Position numbers and translations under genes: made by a program. From positions 5,867,001 to 5,931,000 of the forward strand of contig CM049416.1 in the NCBI GenBank assembly GCA_026929865.2: 64,000 nucleotides of DNA, read 5' to 3'. How positions within the stretch are numbered: position 1 is the first letter of the stretch; every line of letters begins with the position of its first letter. Shown here one piece after another: positions 62,627 to 64,000 of this stretch. The notes beneath the pieces are model-generated. The model worked only from the letters and a program-made list of their open reading frames with translations. It searched no databases and was not told the origin of the DNA. This DNA is from Hyperoplus lanceolatus (lineage: Eukaryota > Chordata > Actinopteri > Uranoscopiformes > Ammodytidae).

Positions 62627-62868
62627 TATACAGCCCCAGAAAAAATGAAGAGACCAGTCTGGATTTTTCTTAAATCTTCATCTCTACGTTACTTAATGGA
62701 AAATGCTCTTAATGACAATATTCTTATTGGGAATTTGGTAGAAATGTTGTCAGTAGTTTATAGTATAAAACCAAAATGTTCATTCTACTCAATCATACGC
62801 CTATAAATAGCAAAACGAGAGACACTGAACATTTGGAGTGTTCTCTTCATTTCTTCCAGAGCTGTATA
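62627..62868. mobile_element. 242-bp Tc1/mariner-type MITE
   Basis: The left end TATACAGCCCCAGAAAAAATG continues AAGAGACCA. It pairs with the right end TGTTCTCTTCATTTCTTCCAG continuing AGCTGTATA. TA borders and the CAG(C/T)xCxGAAAAAAT terminus fit Tc1/mariner MITEs. Confidence 0.72.
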
Positions 62869-63368
62869 AATGCGTACTTCAAAAATGTAAATCTTTTTAA
62901 CTATAGACTAAATTTAAGGATTTTTTCACAGCTCATTTGCGGACTGACACACAACACAGCATTGGCAGACAACCATTTCTTTTTTCACTTTTTTTCGAGC
63001 GTAGTTCGTCCATGTATTACTACGCCAGCTCCCACCGGTGAAGTGCAAGCGTATCAGTCCGCAAAAATCAGCAATGAAGAAATCCTACATTTAGCGCGCA
63101 ATTGAACGGATAACTACTTTTTATGTAAGCATTCATATACCTAGTGAAAAAAATACTTTTTGTTCTGGCTCCTACTGCAACAGTAACAATGCTGACTCCT
63201 GCAATGTCTCCCTGGAACTCCTTTAAAATGATGATGAAAATACTGAACTGTCCCTTTAATGTATGATCGTGTTGTACTCATTTTTTCATTGAGCTGATCA
63301 GTGGTTTCACTATTGTCAGAAGGAGAAATTATTCTCTGCCTCTTCTGAAATGTTTCTCTCCCATGATG

Positions 63369-63370
<2 letters not shown>

Positions 63371-63410
<40 letters not shown>
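63371..63410. repeat. (CA)n microsatellite
   Basis: About 20 CA units. Confidence 0.95.
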
Positions 63411-63412
<2 letters not shown>

Positions 63413-63619
63413 TCCCGTCCGTGCTCTGCTAAATGCCATTTTAATTGCAATCTGTCAGACGCTGGCTGTGTGTCTCCCTCACTGGTCCACTCAACAAACC
63501 CCCGTGCTATAGATGCTAAGCCATGAATTTCAATGAGAGCTTTTCTTTAACTGGCTGCATTCAAGTCCTTTAAATAAGGACTGTGCCTTTCTAACAACCC
63601 TCCCCAATCTCTTCTCCAA

Positions 63620-63739
<120 letters not shown>

Positions 63740-64000
63740 CTCCTTCATTCTTTAGCATTTCTTTCACTTTAACTTCACACGTAACACAGTAGCGACTATC
63801 GGTGTAGATTATATAATTATTTTTATTTTCCAGAATAAAACTCACCTAAAGCCTGGTAGTGACTAAGGTAGTTGTGAAACACAGAGCAAAAAATACTGTG
63901 TTTATCTTCTGCTGGCAAAATCCCCCTTTGTGACCGGAAGCAACATAGGCTTAATATAGAGAAACCCTTACAACCGCTAGATGCTACAAACAACTGCCTT

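Overview
This is a window of ray-finned (teleost) fish nuclear DNA. It consists almost entirely of one long, intron-rich gene on the minus strand. Evidence for a fish genome: a vertebrate multi-exon gene, very dense (CA)n/(TG)n microsatellites, tRNA-derived SINEs, a Tc1-like DD34E transposon, LINE remnants and many MITE-like elements. There is no bacterial, phage, CRISPR or rRNA signal.

The gene is scube1 (signal peptide-CUB-EGF-like domain protein 1), a secreted or cell-surface glycoprotein. Thirteen exons can be placed with canonical AG/GT borders, transcribed from high to low coordinates. They start with an EGF-like exon at 49280-49408 and run to a cysteine-rich exon cut by the window start at 1-81. 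The piece encodes six EGF-like modules (three of them with the calcium-binding D-I-D-E-C start), the short linker exon with an R-V-K-R motif, the spacer with a basic K-K-R-R-R-G-R-K patch, and the beginning of the cysteine-rich repeats. The signal peptide, the first EGF modules and the CUB domain lie outside the window. All twelve complete exons are symmetric (phase 1-1, length a multiple of three). The assignment to paralog 1 rests on the linker, the spacer text and the basic patch, which fit SCUBE1 better than SCUBE2 as I remember the families.

Layout from low to high coordinates: 1-6100 holds ten compactly spaced 3'-side exons; 6.1-10.5 kb is an intron with SINEs and MITEs, ending at a calcium-binding EGF exon; 10.6-26.3 kb is a large intron with a broken L1-type LINE; 26.4-40.1 kb is a large intron containing a 4.8-kb element with about 800-bp inverted arms; 40.1-49.4 kb holds three more exons; 49.4-64 kb is part of another large intron with a nearly intact but inactivated Tc1-like element.

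The most unusual structure is the 34684-39449 element. It has perfect outer termini, a 6-bp direct repeat (TAATTG) on both sides, arms of 780-817 bp, and a central 3.2 kb that contains splice-site-bounded, gene-like segments on the minus strand. I do not recognise it as a named family. A second structural theme is the placement of CA/TG repeats directly at or very near several scube1 splice sites. All statements come from reading the sequence; family names given from memory are marked as such.
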